Assembly: GCA_949987565.1 (NCBI GenBank)
Contig: OX465110.1
Coordinates: 10,252,556-10,316,555 of the forward strand
DNA from: Luidia sarsii
Lineage: Eukaryota; Echinodermata; Asteroidea; Paxillosida; Luidiidae
Reading direction: 5' to 3'
Length of the DNA stretch: 64,000 bases
The stretch's first letter is position 1. Each line of letters starts with the position of its first letter. The notes beneath the pieces were generated by a model. That model saw nothing but the letters and a program-made list of their open reading frames with translations, did no database searches and was not told the origin of the DNA. The position numbers and the translations under genes are program-made. Below, in pieces: positions 22,811-33,842 of this stretch.

Positions 22811-24180
22811 TACCGTAAAATCCTGGGTATATTGCGCACTTTTTTCACCGCGGTAGAGATCAAAAGTTGGGGGTGCGCATTATACACAGGTACAACGATG
22901 TTCTGCCATCAGACAGTCATCAGACAGAAGCCGACCTTACATTGTATAACATTTTAACAATGGGGCTGTCAATCATTCACCCCATTGCAAACTCTCCTGG
23001 GGTGGATTTCACAAAACCTTGCGATGCATCGTGACTCAACTTACAATGGATAACCCATCGTAAGTTGTGATGGGCCGTGTGGTTTCTGTGCAATGCTCAT
23101 CGTCTTGTCAGTGTCGGTGAAATCGACCCCAGGGTTTTTTTCCCCACGAGGTTACTTGGGCTCAAACTGATTTTCTTTTACATATATTAGGAGGGCGATC
23201 CTCCCGTGATCAACCTTCCCATATTTTTTTTTAAACGAAACAAATGGAGGCATATCTGTGAAGCCACCATGGATACTGTGCATTTTGTTCAGTCTGGACA
23301 CTTTTTATGGAAACCGGTGTATTGTTACATTGTATCACATTTTGTTTTTAAATTGGAGCTGTGATCATCCTCCCCAATGCAAACTCTCCTGGTTTTTCCC
23401 TGCTGCGAGGGACATAACTTGGGCTCAAAATTAAAATAGATGTTTTTAATCAGAGGGCGATCATCCTTCCCGCTGTGAGATTTTCAAGTTTTCCGTGCTT
23501 GGTTTTTCCCAAGGCGAGGTAACTTGGGCTCAAATTGATGTTTTTATTCGGAGAGCGATCATCCTTCCCGCTGTGAGATTTTCAAGTTTTCCGTGCTTGG
23601 TTTTTCCCACGGCGAGGTAACTTGGGCTCAAATGGATGTTTTTTTTCGGAGAGCGATCATCCTTCCCGCTGTGGAATTTTCAAGTTTTCCGTGCTTGGTT
23701 TTTCCCACGGCGAGGTAACTTGGGCTCAAATGGATGTTTTCATTGTGATGGCGATCATCCCTTCCCACTGTGGAAGATTTTTTTTCAGTCAATAGACATA
23801 CTTTTCTTTTTAAGGGAAGCTGACCTTACATTGTATCACATTTCAACAATGGAGCTTTCATTCATGGTCCCCACCGCAAACTCTCCCGGGTCATGGCGAG
23901 GTAACTTGGGCTCATATGGATTTTTTTATTCGGAGGGTGAGGATCCTCCCCAAAGTATGCTCTCTTCTCTTTCTTTTTTTCGCCTGGGCCAGGCTCGAAA
24001 TAATGGACATTTTTTTTTATTCGGAGGGTGATCATCCTTCCCACTGTGGGATGGAAACAACTTTACAATGGACTCTGCAATCCATGCCATGGATTTATTT
24101 TATTTTTTCCTCTAGGTGAAGGCGAAAGTTGGGGGTGCGCATTATACACGGGTGCGCATTATACCCGGGATTTTACGGTA
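22811..24180. mobile_element. TA-flanked DNA element nested in R1 (mariner-like)
   Basis: The body is 22813-24178 (1366 bp), starting CCGTAAAATCCTGGGTATAT and ending TATACCCGGGATTTTACGG, with TA on each side. The R1 copy at 10545-10580 shows the empty site, with sequence continuous across CCAATCTATATC. The interior has a tandem repeat of about 100 bp and segments shared with 45106-45370. A second pair of GTGCGCATTATACACGGG motifs near 24137 suggests a doubled right end. No transposase was seen. Confidence 0.75.
23395..23760 (+). repeat. tandem repeat, period about 100 bp
   Basis: Units begin TAACTTGGGCTCAAA at about 23416, 23520, 23619 and 23718. They continue with CGATCATCCTTCCCGCTGTG, TTTTCAAGTTTTCCGTGCTT and GGTTTTTCCC. 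Diverged single units lie at 23148, 23903 and 45197. The repeat is inside the TA-flanked element. Confidence 0.75.
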
Positions 24181-24315
24181 TAGATTGGGATAATAATGGG
24201 GTGAAAATAATGTCGGTCGGAAGCATTGTTTTTTTACCAGGAGTGGAGGACGGAAATTACACGTGCTGGTCGGCCCCGTCCACCGCCGACCAGCGTAGCT
24301 ATAACACTGTGTACA

Positions 24316-24470
24316 TGTACATGTACGTACACGTATATCGATGTATCGTTGTGTACGACTGGACTTACACGTACTGTACATGTGCATGTACTGTACAGTA
24401 CATGTGTACAGTGCTGAATACTGTACATGTACATGTACAGTACATGTACACGACGATCACGTGTGCACAT
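24316..24470. repeat. palindrome-rich GTACATGTAC simple repeat
   Basis: A stretch of overlapping GTACATGTAC, CGTACACG and TGTACAGTAC words, many self-complementary. It lies between R1 and the right end of the hAT-like element. Similar runs appear at 40338-40384. Confidence 0.7.
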
Positions 24471-24756
24471 GTTTGTGTGTGTCAAGTGGGATCAGAGTGC
24501 GTCGGTAAAACCATTGCTGTCGAACAGTGGGTAGCGTGCGCTGCTGCGCTTTGCTGCTATTTTTTTGAAAAAACACAAACCAGAAATACAACGCTGTGAT
24601 CTAGAATTCTCATAAAGAAATTCTGGCCTTTTTTCATAGCGAATTGATAGCGTATTGGCAAAATAAAAGCGTGTCGGGAATTTTCGATAGCGTATCGGAG
24701 CGATACGCTATTTGATGCCTGGCTAGAACGCTGCAGTTGACCCCGATCTCCTCCCT

Positions 24757-25221
24757 GTGATGTTCAAGTTCCTCGATTACTGTCTCGGATCTTGCTTGCG
24801 GGCCTTTGCCACTTCCTCAGCTATCTCATCTTCACTACGTCGGTCACTAATCATGGGCCAGCTTTATTGGCCGTCACAGGGCTCCAGAGAGCGCATGGAA
24901 GAACTTCCTCTCATTGGCAATGATCTTTTCGACTCCAAGTTTGAGGAGGTCTTGCTTCAAGAGGCGAAGCGTTTGAAGACGGAGGAAAAGATGAGTCTGC
25001 ACCGGCGTCCAACAAGCAGACCCACCCTGCCACCCACTCATGTTCCTCGGAAAGACAGCGGAAACAATCGGGCTCATTTTCGCCGCTCCTATCCAAACCA
25101 GCCTCACCGACCAAAGATCACCACGACGGCAAGGGCCTATCAACGCCCCCATTCCTCAGCCTCCCCCAGCTTCAATCGCCCGACCAGGGGTTTGGGGCCT
25201 CAAGGGACTAAGAGACAATGA
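24757..25221 (+). pseudogene. DIRS B ORF1, C-terminal part
   Basis: The frame continues ORF1 beyond the hAT-like insertion: RSLIMGQLYWPSQGSRERM, EELPLIGNDLFDSKFEEVLL, then a basic Pro/Arg/His-rich tail ending in a stop at 25221. It overlaps the RT frame that starts by 25040. The segment corresponds to 2886-3152 and 5271-5576 of DIRS-like element A. Confidence 0.65.
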
Positions 25222-25543
25222 CGTCACAAACAGGCTCGTCATTCCTCCCTCTACTTCAGGACCGGTAGGGGGACGCCTTATGGATTTTGTCCACAGCTGG
25301 TCCAAAATTACAAAAGACAAATGGGTGCTACAGAGTACAGACCATATCTTCAGGTTACCTCCTCGAATTTACGAGTCCACCTCGGGCACCTCCAACCATT
25401 TTTCCGAGTCACCCTACCCAGTACCGGCCGATCCCGACAAGAGACTTTGTCTCGAGAGAGAAATAGATTCCTTGCTAGAGAAGAGAGCAATTATCCCTGC
25501 CCCTCTTCACGCGACACGGCTGTGTCTTTGGATCGCTGTGTAG
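25040..25543 (+). pseudogene. DIRS B reverse transcriptase, N-terminal fragment only
   Basis: The frame contains GRLMDFVHSWSKITKDKWVL, PYPVPADPDKRLCLEREIDS and LLEKRAI, matching the RT N-terminus of element A (5610-5830). It then jumps to non-homologous residues and a stop. The catalytic palm (the LDLRDAYLHI and YLDD motifs present in element A) is missing: the next recognisable sequence at about 25550 already corresponds to the RT/RNase H junction. Element B cannot make its own RT. Confidence 0.8.
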
Positions 25544-25547
25544 CCCT

Positions 25548-26460
25548 AGAAGAATGCATCCACCTCTTCCTCTCCACTACAGTACGACCAGCCAGGGCCT
25601 GGTTACGTCTTCTGGGTTTTATGGCAAGTATGGTGGACATCATGCCATGGTGCAGAATGCAGATGCATCCTCTTCAACTCCATCTACTGTACCGCTTCCG
25701 CCCTCGGTTACATCACATTTCGACATTAGTCCCTGTGAACCCCCTAATTCGATCTCACTTTAGATAGTGGCTGGACCGTCAAGACCTGGTCAGCGGCACA
25801 ACGTTCCCGTGCCCCCAGCCTACAGCAACCTTTACCACGGATGCATCACAACGTGGATGGGTGCCCACCTGGGAGACCTATCTGTAGCAGGAACCTGGTC
25901 CCCTACAGAACAGCACCTCCACATCAACATGCTAGAACTCCTAGCAGTACAGAAGGCCATCCATGCCTTTACATCAAGAGTAGAAGGTCATCTAATACTG
26001 ATAAAATCGGACAACTTCACAGTGGTGTCATACCTGATTCTTCAAGGGGGCACACACTCCCCCTCTCTATACATGCAGACATGGAGTCTCCTCACCTGGT
26101 GCATCTCTCATCAGATTTCTCTTTGAGCTGTTCATGTAGCGGGAAAAGAGAATGTCATCGCGGATGCCCTTTCACGGGGTCGAGCTGTCCCCACCGAGTG
26201 GTCCCTTCATCGTGCCACGGTGAAGCAGGTATTCAATCTTCTGGACACACCTCACATAGACTTGTTTGCCTCACACCTGAACAACCAACTTCCAACCTTC
26301 TGTTCCCTGTACGCTCATCCTCAAGACTGGACAGCAGATGCCCTGAGCTTCAACTGGACAGGCATCTTGGGGTATGCTTTTCCACCAGTCTCCTTACTAG
26401 CACGAGTTCTCGAGAAGATCAGCAAGGAAACCTGCAAGATCATTCTAATTGCCCCCCTCT
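25548..26460 (+). pseudogene. DIRS B RNase H and linker, with stops
   Basis: In pieces, 25548-25760 gives ARAWLRLLGFMASMVDIMPW and a following LHLLYRF block as in element A. The frame 25767-26126 carries RNase H: LHINMLELLAVQKAIHAF, IKSDNFTVVSYLILQGG. After a stop come AGKENVIADALSRGRAVPTE and HIDLFASHLNNQLP. The first acidic block (TTDAS) falls in another frame near 25838. Stops at about 25765 and 26127 break it. Confidence 0.8.
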
Positions 26461-28059
26461 GGCCAAGGCAACCCTGGTTTCCTTGACTCCTCGACCTACT
26501 GATTTAATCACCCATCATGCTCCCGAAATGCCCAGATCTACTCACACAGCCTGTCTCGAAGATAGTACACCCAGACCCAGACAGTCTTCATCTCTGTGCC
26601 TGGATGCTATCAAATCTTCCTTCCGAGCAGCTGGCCTTTCGACGGAAGCTGCATCCATGGCATCAAAGAGCAGAAGAACGTATGACAATTGCTTGCAACG
26701 ATACTTCAGGTGGTGTGAGGTTAAAGGTTTTAATCCCCACTCTACATCTTTAACAGAAATGGGTGATTTCCTTCTCCATCTTTTCACTTCGGGTCTCCAA
26801 GTTGCCACAATCCGCAGCTACAGATCGACTATTGGAATAGTTCATGATGGGTTCACCGATGGTTCCAATCTGTCAAACAACTCGTCCATCTCGCATCTGA
26901 TCAAGGGCTTGTGGGTAGAAAGACCCCTTGCCAAGCAGCTTGCTCCTTCCTGGGATCTCACTGAGGTCTTACAGAGGCTGACAAGACCCCCCTTTGACCG
27001 GCTGGGTCTTCAACTCTTCAACATCTAACAATTAAGACTGCCTTCCTTTTAGCAGCTTCTACAGCCCGTCGCAGGAGTGACCTTCATGCACTGTCCGTAG
27101 AACGAGGCCACCTACGCTGGGAACCAGGTGGTGTTCGCCTTATTCCTAGGATGGTTTTTTTGACCAAGAACCAGTCCCCACAGTTTTCACCCCCGGACAT
27201 TTTTGTCCCAAGTTTAACTGCCTTCTCAAGCGTAAAGGAAGATAAGCTATGGTGCCCTGTACGAATTTTAAAATTTTACGTTTCACGTATGAAGGAGCTA
27301 CGAGGGGATGTAACACAGCTCTTCATTACAACAATTCGCCCTTATCATGCAGCCTCCAGGACAACGATAGCCCGATGGATTGTACAGGCTATTTTACCAG
27401 TCTCAGCTTCGGACCTATGTCCCAGCAGACCACAGGGAGCAGGGCCTGGCATGACAACATGACAGTCTCTACCAGCTCCTATGCCTAGCGAACCGCTAAC
27501 GGCGTGAATAGTGTCTCAGGTTCCTTTACAGCCACCACAGGTGCTGTTAGCATCTTCCAAGGCTGAATCTCGCCCAGTGCCTGGTCCGGCAGCAAGACAG
27601 GGGGAGGCTCTCCCACCTACATGTACCGGTACCTCCTTACCAGGCGAACCGCTAACGGCGCGGGCAGCGTCTCAGGTTCAATGCCAGCCGCCACAGGTGC
27701 TTTTAGCATCTTTTTAGCATCAAGCGGTACCCGATGATCCCCATCTTCCAGCTTCGGGCAGGCTGACACCACATCAGAAGAAATCTCATCCTCTGGACTG
27801 GCCAAGAACACAGAGGTTGTCTTCAACCTCAGTCAAAGCCCACCAGACCAGAAGCATGACTACGTCATTGGCTCTGTTTCAGGGGGTTGCTATTTCAGAG
27901 ATTATGCAGGCAGCCTGCTGGAAGAATGCATCGACGTTAACATCATGCTACCTGCGGGACGTCCTCCAAGCAGACAGCCGCATGGGCAGACAGGTGCTGC
28001 ATTCAGCGGCGCGATCTGCAGCCCGGAGATGCTGTGAAGCCTGTCCTTCATCCTTGTGA
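26460..28059 (+). pseudogene. DIRS B tyrosine recombinase, interrupted
   Basis: DIRS elements integrate with a tyrosine recombinase. The frame ending at 27028 has the N-terminal core-binding part (RRTYDNCLQRYFRWCEVKGF, TIRSYRSTIGIVHDGF). A frame change leads to TARRRSDLHALSVERGHLRW with the first Arg (about 27058-27115), then LFITTIRPYHAASRTTIARW to about 27400. The C-terminal part at 27830-28059 has AHQTRS (His-x-x-Arg) and SCYLRDV with the nucleophilic Tyr. Between them about 400 bp of unrelated, partly duplicated sequence is inserted. Non-functional. Confidence 0.85.
27470..27825. repeat. insertion with internal duplication in DIRS B recombinase
   Basis: GCGAACCGCTAACGGCG occurs at 27488 and again at 27643, followed in both cases by GTCTCAGGTT and CCACAGGTGCT.TTAGCATCTT, so a unit of about 155 bp is duplicated. 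The block separates recombinase motifs that are adjacent in intact relatives, so it is an insertion. I did not recognise its family. Confidence 0.55.
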
Positions 28060-28248
28060 GGAGTGGTTTGTGAGCACAGCCTTCTGGTATGTCTTGACAG
28101 TTTTCTCTTAATGTCTGGTTCCTCAGACGTAGTTAAGATTAAAACCCTCCAGGGCTTTACACTGCACAACTTTCCTTTCCCTTTTCTCCTTACGGTGCTA
28201 CTCTGCATTTGTAGGTATTGGAGGTGAGGTGTTTTCTGTGATGGAATC

Positions 28249-28513
28249 TCCCAAAATCCATGGGGATTTCCTATTCCATTAAGAGAATACTCACCTCCGA
28301 TACCAGCCCTCCCATGATTGAGATAAAAAAAAAAAAATTAAAAAAAGAAGGGCGTTCCACATGGGCTTTCGAGGGTCGTGCAGTGTATATGGGTGAATGC
28401 ATCTTCTGTTTACTTCAGTGGGAAGCTTGCGCATGTGCATTGGAAATGCATTTGTAGGTATCGGAGGTGAGTATTTTCTTACTGGAATAGGAAATCCCCA
28501 TGGATTTGGGGAG
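28249..28513. repeat. DIRS B right end: inverted terminal repeat and complementary region
   Basis: TCTCCCAAAATCCATGGGGA followed by TTCCTATTCCATTAAGAGAA (28249-28288) and ACTCACCTCCGATACC are mirrored, inverted, at 28456-28513. The same interval contains the right ITR (28346-28478, inverted relative to 20016-20150). This layout is diagnostic for DIRS elements, which use ITR/ICR pairing to make a circular intermediate. Confidence 0.85.
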
Positions 28514-31500
28514 AATCAAACACATGCTCCTGTGTCAACATAATTACCTATCAAACACATGCTCCTGCATCAACAGAATTACCTATGATCAAACACATGC
28601 TCCTGTATCAACATAATTACCTATCAAACACATGCTCCTGTATCAACAGAATTACCTATGATCAAACACATGCTCCTGTATCAACAGAATTACCTATGAT
28701 CAAACACATGCTCCTGTATCAACATAATTATCTATGATCAAACACATGCTCCTGTATCAACAGAATTACCTATTAAACACATGCTGCTGTGTCAACAGAA
28801 TTACCTATCAAACACATGCTGCTGTGTCAACAGAATTACCTATCAAACACATGCTCCTGTATCAACAGAATTACCTATGATCAAACACATGCTCCTGTAT
28901 CAACAGAATGACCTATGATCAAACACATGCTCCTGTATCAACAGAATGACCTATGATCAAACACATGCTCCTGTATCAACAGAATGACCTATGATCAAAC
29001 ACATGCTCCTGTATCAACAGAGTTACCTATCAAACACATGCTGCTGTGTCAACAGAATTACCTATCAAACACATGCTCCTGTATCAACAGAATTACCTAT
29101 GATCAAACACATGCTCCTGTATCAACAGAATGACCTATGATCAAACACATGCTCCTGTATCAACAAAATTACCTATGATCAAACACATGCTCCTGTATCA
29201 ACATAATTACCTATGATCAAACACATGCTCCTGTATCAACAGAATTACCTATCAAACACATGCTGCTGTGTCAACAGAATTACCTATGATCAAACACATG
29301 CTCCTGTATCAACAGAATGACCTATGATCAAACACATGCTCCTGTATCAACAGAATGACCTATGATCAAACACATGCTCCTGTGTCAACAGAATGACCTA
29401 CCAAACACATGCTCCTGTGTCAACAGAATGACCTATCAAACACATGCTCCTGTATCAACAGAATTACCTATTAAACACATGCTGCTGTGTCAACAGAATT
29501 ACCTATCAAACACATGCTCCTGTATCAACAGAATTAACTATGATCAAACACATGCTCCTGTATCAACAGAATGACCTATGATCAAACACATGCTCCTGTA
29601 TCAACAGAATGACCTATGATCAAACACATGCTCCTGTATCAACAGAATGACCTATGATCAAACACATGCTCCTGTATCAACAGAGTTACCTATCAAACAC
29701 ATGCTGCTGTGTCAACAGAATTACCTATCAAACACATGCTCCTGTATCAACAGAATTACCTATGATCAAACACATGCTCCTGTATCAACAGAATGACCTA
29801 TGATCAAACACATGCTCCTGTATCAACAAAATTACCTATGATCAAACACATGCTCCTGTATCAACATAATTACCTATGATCAAACACATGCTCCTGTATC
29901 AACAGAATTACCTATCAAACACATGCTGCTGTGTCAACAGAATTACCTATGATCAAACACATGCTCCTGTATCAACAGAATGACCTATGATCAAACACAT
30001 GCTCCTGTATCAACAGAATGACCTATGATCAAACACATGCTCCTGTGTCAACAGAATGACCTACCAAACACATGCTCCTGTGTCAACAGAATGACCTATC
30101 AAACACATGCTCCTGTATCAACAGAATTGCCTATCAAACACATGCTCCTGTATCAATAGAATTACCTATGATCAAACACATGCTCCTGTATCAAAAGAAT
30201 GACCTATGATCAAATACATGCTCCTGTATCAACAGAATGACCTATGATCAAACACATGCTCCTGTATCAACAGAATTACCTATGATCATACACATGCTCC
30301 TGTATCAACAGAATGACCTATGATCAAACACATGCTCCTGTATGAACATAATTACCTATGATCAAACACATGCTCCTGTATCAACATAATTACCTATCAA
30401 ACACATGCTGCTGTGTCAACAGAATAACCTATCAAACACATGCTCCTGTATCAACAGAATTACCTATGATCAAACACATGCTCCTGTCTCAACAGAATGA
30501 CCTATGATCAAACACATGCTCCTGTGTCAACAGAATGACCTACCAAACACATGCTCCTGTGTCAACAGAATGACCTATCAAACACATACTCCTGTATCAA
30601 CAGAATTGCCTATCAAACACATGCTCCTGTATCAATAGAATTACCTATGATCAAACACATGCTCCTGTATCAACAGAATTACCTATGATCAAATACATGC
30701 TCCTGTATCAACAGAATGACCTATGATCAAACACATGCTCCTGTATCAACATAATTACCTATGATCAAACACATGCTCCTGTATCAACATAATTACCTAT
30801 GATCAAACACATGCTCCTGTATCAACATAATTACCTATGATCAAACACATGCTCCAGTATCAACAGAATTACCCATCAAACACATGCTCCTGTGTCAACA
30901 GAATTACCTATGATCAAACACATGCTCCAGTATCAACAGAATTACCTATCAAACACATGCTCCTGTATCAACATAATTACCTATGATCAAACACATGCTC
31001 CTGTATCAACATAATTACCCATTAAACACATGCTGCTGTGTCAACAGAATTACCTATGATCAAACACATGCTCCAGTATCAACAGAATTACCTATAAACA
31101 CATGCCCCTGTATCAACAGAATTACCCATCAAACACATGCTGCTGTGTCAACAGAATTACCTATGATCAAACACATGCTCCAGTATCAACAGAATTACCT
31201 ATGATCAAACACATGCTCCTGTATCAACAGAATTACCTATCAAACACATGCTCCTGTGTCAACAGAATTACCTATGATCAAACACATGCTCCTGTATCAA
31301 CAGAATGACCTATGATCAAACACATGCTCCTGTATCAACAGAATGACCTATGATCAAACACATGCTCCTGTGTCAACAGAATGACCTACCAAACACATGC
31401 TCCTGTGTCAACAGAATGACCTATCAAACACATGCTCCTGTATCAACAGAATTGCCTATCAAACACATGCTCCTGTATCAATAGAATGACCTATGATCAA

Positions 31501-32586
31501 ATACATGCTCCTGTATCAACAGAATGACCTATGATCAAACACATGCTCCTGTATCAACAGAATTACCTATGATCATACACATGCTCCTGTATCAACAGAA
31601 TGACCTATGATCAAACACATGCTCCTGTATGAACATAATTACCTATGATCAAACACATGCTCCTGTATCAACATAATTACCTATCAAACACATGCTGCTG
31701 TGTCAACAGAATAACCTATCAAACACATGCTCCTGTATCAACAGAATTACCTATGATCAAACACATGCTCCTGTATCAACAGAATGACCTATGATCAAAC
31801 ACATGCTCCTGTGTCAACAGAATGACCTACCAAACACATGCTCCTGTGTCAACAGAATGACCTATCAAACACATGCTCCTGTATCAACAGAATTGCCTAT
31901 CAAACACATGCTCCTGTATCAATAGAATTACCTATGATCAAACACATGCTCCTGTATCAACAGAATTACCTATGATCAAATACATGCTCCTGTATCAACA
32001 GAATGACCTATGATCAAACACATGCTCCTGTATCAACATAATTACCTATGATCAAACACATGCTCCTGTATCAACATAATTACCTATGATCAAACACATG
32101 CTCCTGTATCAACATAATTACCTATGATCAAACACATGCTCCAGTATCAACAGAATTACCCATCAAACACATGCTCCTGTATCAACATAATTACCTATGA
32201 TCAAACACATGCTCCTGTATCAACATAATTACCCATTAAACACATGCTGCTGTGTCAACAGAATTACCTATGATCAAACACATGCTCCAGTATCAACAGA
32301 ATTACCTATAAACACATGCCCCTGTATCAACAGAATTACCCATCAAACACATGCTGCTGTGTCAACAGAATTACCTATGATCAAACACATGCTCCAGTAT
32401 CAACAGAATTACCCATCAAACACATGCTGCTGTGTCAACAGAATAACCTATGATCAAACACATGCTCCAGTATCAACAGAATTACCTTTCAAACACATGC
32501 TCCAGTATCAACAGAATTACCTTTCAAACACATGCTCCTGTATCAACATAATTACCTATGATCAAACACATGCTCCTGTATCAACA

Positions 32587-32687
32587 GGTGCTACTCTGCA
32601 TTTGTAGGTATTGGAGGTGAGGTGTTTTCTGTGATGGAATCTCCCAAAATCCATGGGGATTTCCTATTCCATTAAGACAATACTCAC
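32587..32687 (+). repeat. 101-bp DIRS-derived piece inside the minisatellite (copy 1)
   Basis: It matches DIRS B 28194-28294 almost exactly, from GGTGCTACTCTGCATTTG to ATACTCAC, then returns to TATGATCAAACAC repeat sequence. It shares with copy 2 the change GACAAT for GAGAAT, so both descend from one captured piece. Confidence 0.92.
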
Positions 32688-33741
32688 TATGATCAAACAC
32701 ATGCTCCTGTATCAACATAATTATCTATGATCAAACACATGCTCCTGTATCAACAGAATTACCTATTAAACACATGCTGCTGTGTCAACAGAATTACCTA
32801 TCAAACACATGCTGCTGTGTCAACAGAATTACCTATGATCAAACACATGCTCCTGTATCAACAGAATTACCTATGATCAAACACATGCTCCTGTATCAAC
32901 AGAATGACCTATGATCAAACACATGCTCCTGTATCAACAGAATGACCTATGATCAAACACATGCTCCTGTATCAACAGAATGACCTATGATCAAACACAT
33001 GCTCCTGTATCAACAGAATTACCTACCAAACACATGCTGCTGTGTCAACAGAATTACCGATCAAACACATGCTCCTGTATCAACATAATTACTTGTCAAA
33101 CACATGCTCCTGTATCAACAGAATTACCTATCAAACACATGCTCCTGTATCAACAGAATTACCTATGATCAAACACATGCTCCTGTATCAACATAATTAC
33201 CTATGATCAAACACATGCTCCTGTATCAACATAATTACCTATGATCAAACACATGCTCCAGTATCAACAGAATTACCCATCAAACACATGCTCCTGTGTC
33301 AACAGAATTACCTATGATCAAACACATGCTCCAGTATCAACAGAATTACCTATCAAACACATGCTCCTGTATCAACATAATTACCTATGATCAAACACAT
33401 GCTCCTGTATCAACATAATTACCCATTAAACACATGCTGCTGTGTCAACAGAATTACCTATGATCAAACACATGCTCCAGTATCAACAGAATTACCTATA
33501 AACACATGCCCCTGTATCAACAGAATTACCCATCAAACACATGCTGCTGTGTCAACAGAATTACCTATGATCAAACACATGCTCCAGTATCAACAGAATT
33601 ACCCATCAAACACATGCTGCTGTGTCAACAGAATAACCTATGATCAAACACATGCTCCAGTATCAACAGAATTACCTTTCAAACACATGCTCCTTTATCA
33701 ACATAATTACCTATGATCAAACACATGCTCCTGTATCAACA

Positions 33742-33842
33742 GGTGCTACTCTGCATTTGTAGGTATTGGAGGTGAGGTGTTTTCTGTGATGGAATCTCCC
33801 AAAATCCATGGGGATTTCCTATTCCATTAAGACAATACTCAC
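33742..33842 (+). repeat. 101-bp DIRS-derived piece inside the minisatellite (copy 2)
   Basis: Same length and junctions as copy 1, 1155 bp downstream, in a repeated higher-order block. Left junction CAACAG|GTGCTAC and right junction ACTCAC|TATGATC are identical in both copies. Confidence 0.92.

Larger units (their letters stand above)
22085..24316 (-). repeat. inverted copy of dispersed repeat R1 (interrupted)
   Basis: The reverse complement of 24316-24180 plus 22810-22085 matches 10433-11278 along its length. It includes CCCATTATTATCCCAATCT, GGTAGTAAAATAAATTGTAC, AGGCTTGAGTAGCGCAGC-type sequence and TCTACTAATCATTGCAC at the far end. The copy is split at a TA by the element 22813-24178. A third, direct copy lies at 39783-40235. 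Confidence 0.8.
21314..24741. mobile_element. hAT-like non-autonomous element inserted in DIRS B ORF1
   Basis: The body is 21322-24733 (3412 bp). The left end is CAGGGTTCTAGCCAGG and the right end, reverse-complemented, is CAGCGTTCTAGCCAGG, matching at 15 of 16 positions. An 8-bp duplication CAGTTGAC flanks both ends exactly (21314-21321, 24734-24741), the hAT length. No transposase remains. The interior holds repeat R1 in inverted orientation, itself split by a TA-flanked element. A related element with the same style of terminus lies at 39085-40722. Confidence 0.88.
20004..28513 (+). mobile_element. DIRS-type retrotransposon B (8.5 kb with nested insertions)
   Basis: The element has inverted terminal repeats of about 135 bp (left about 20016-20150, right about 28346-28478) and a second inverted pair near its right end (28249-28304 against 28456-28513), as expected for DIRS ITRs and internal complementary region. 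Coding parts in order are ORF1, RT N-terminus, RNase H, and tyrosine recombinase with HxxR and Tyr. There is no target duplication, as is usual for DIRS. It is defective: an hAT-like element splits ORF1, the RT catalytic palm is deleted, and sequence is inserted in the recombinase. Confidence 0.88.
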
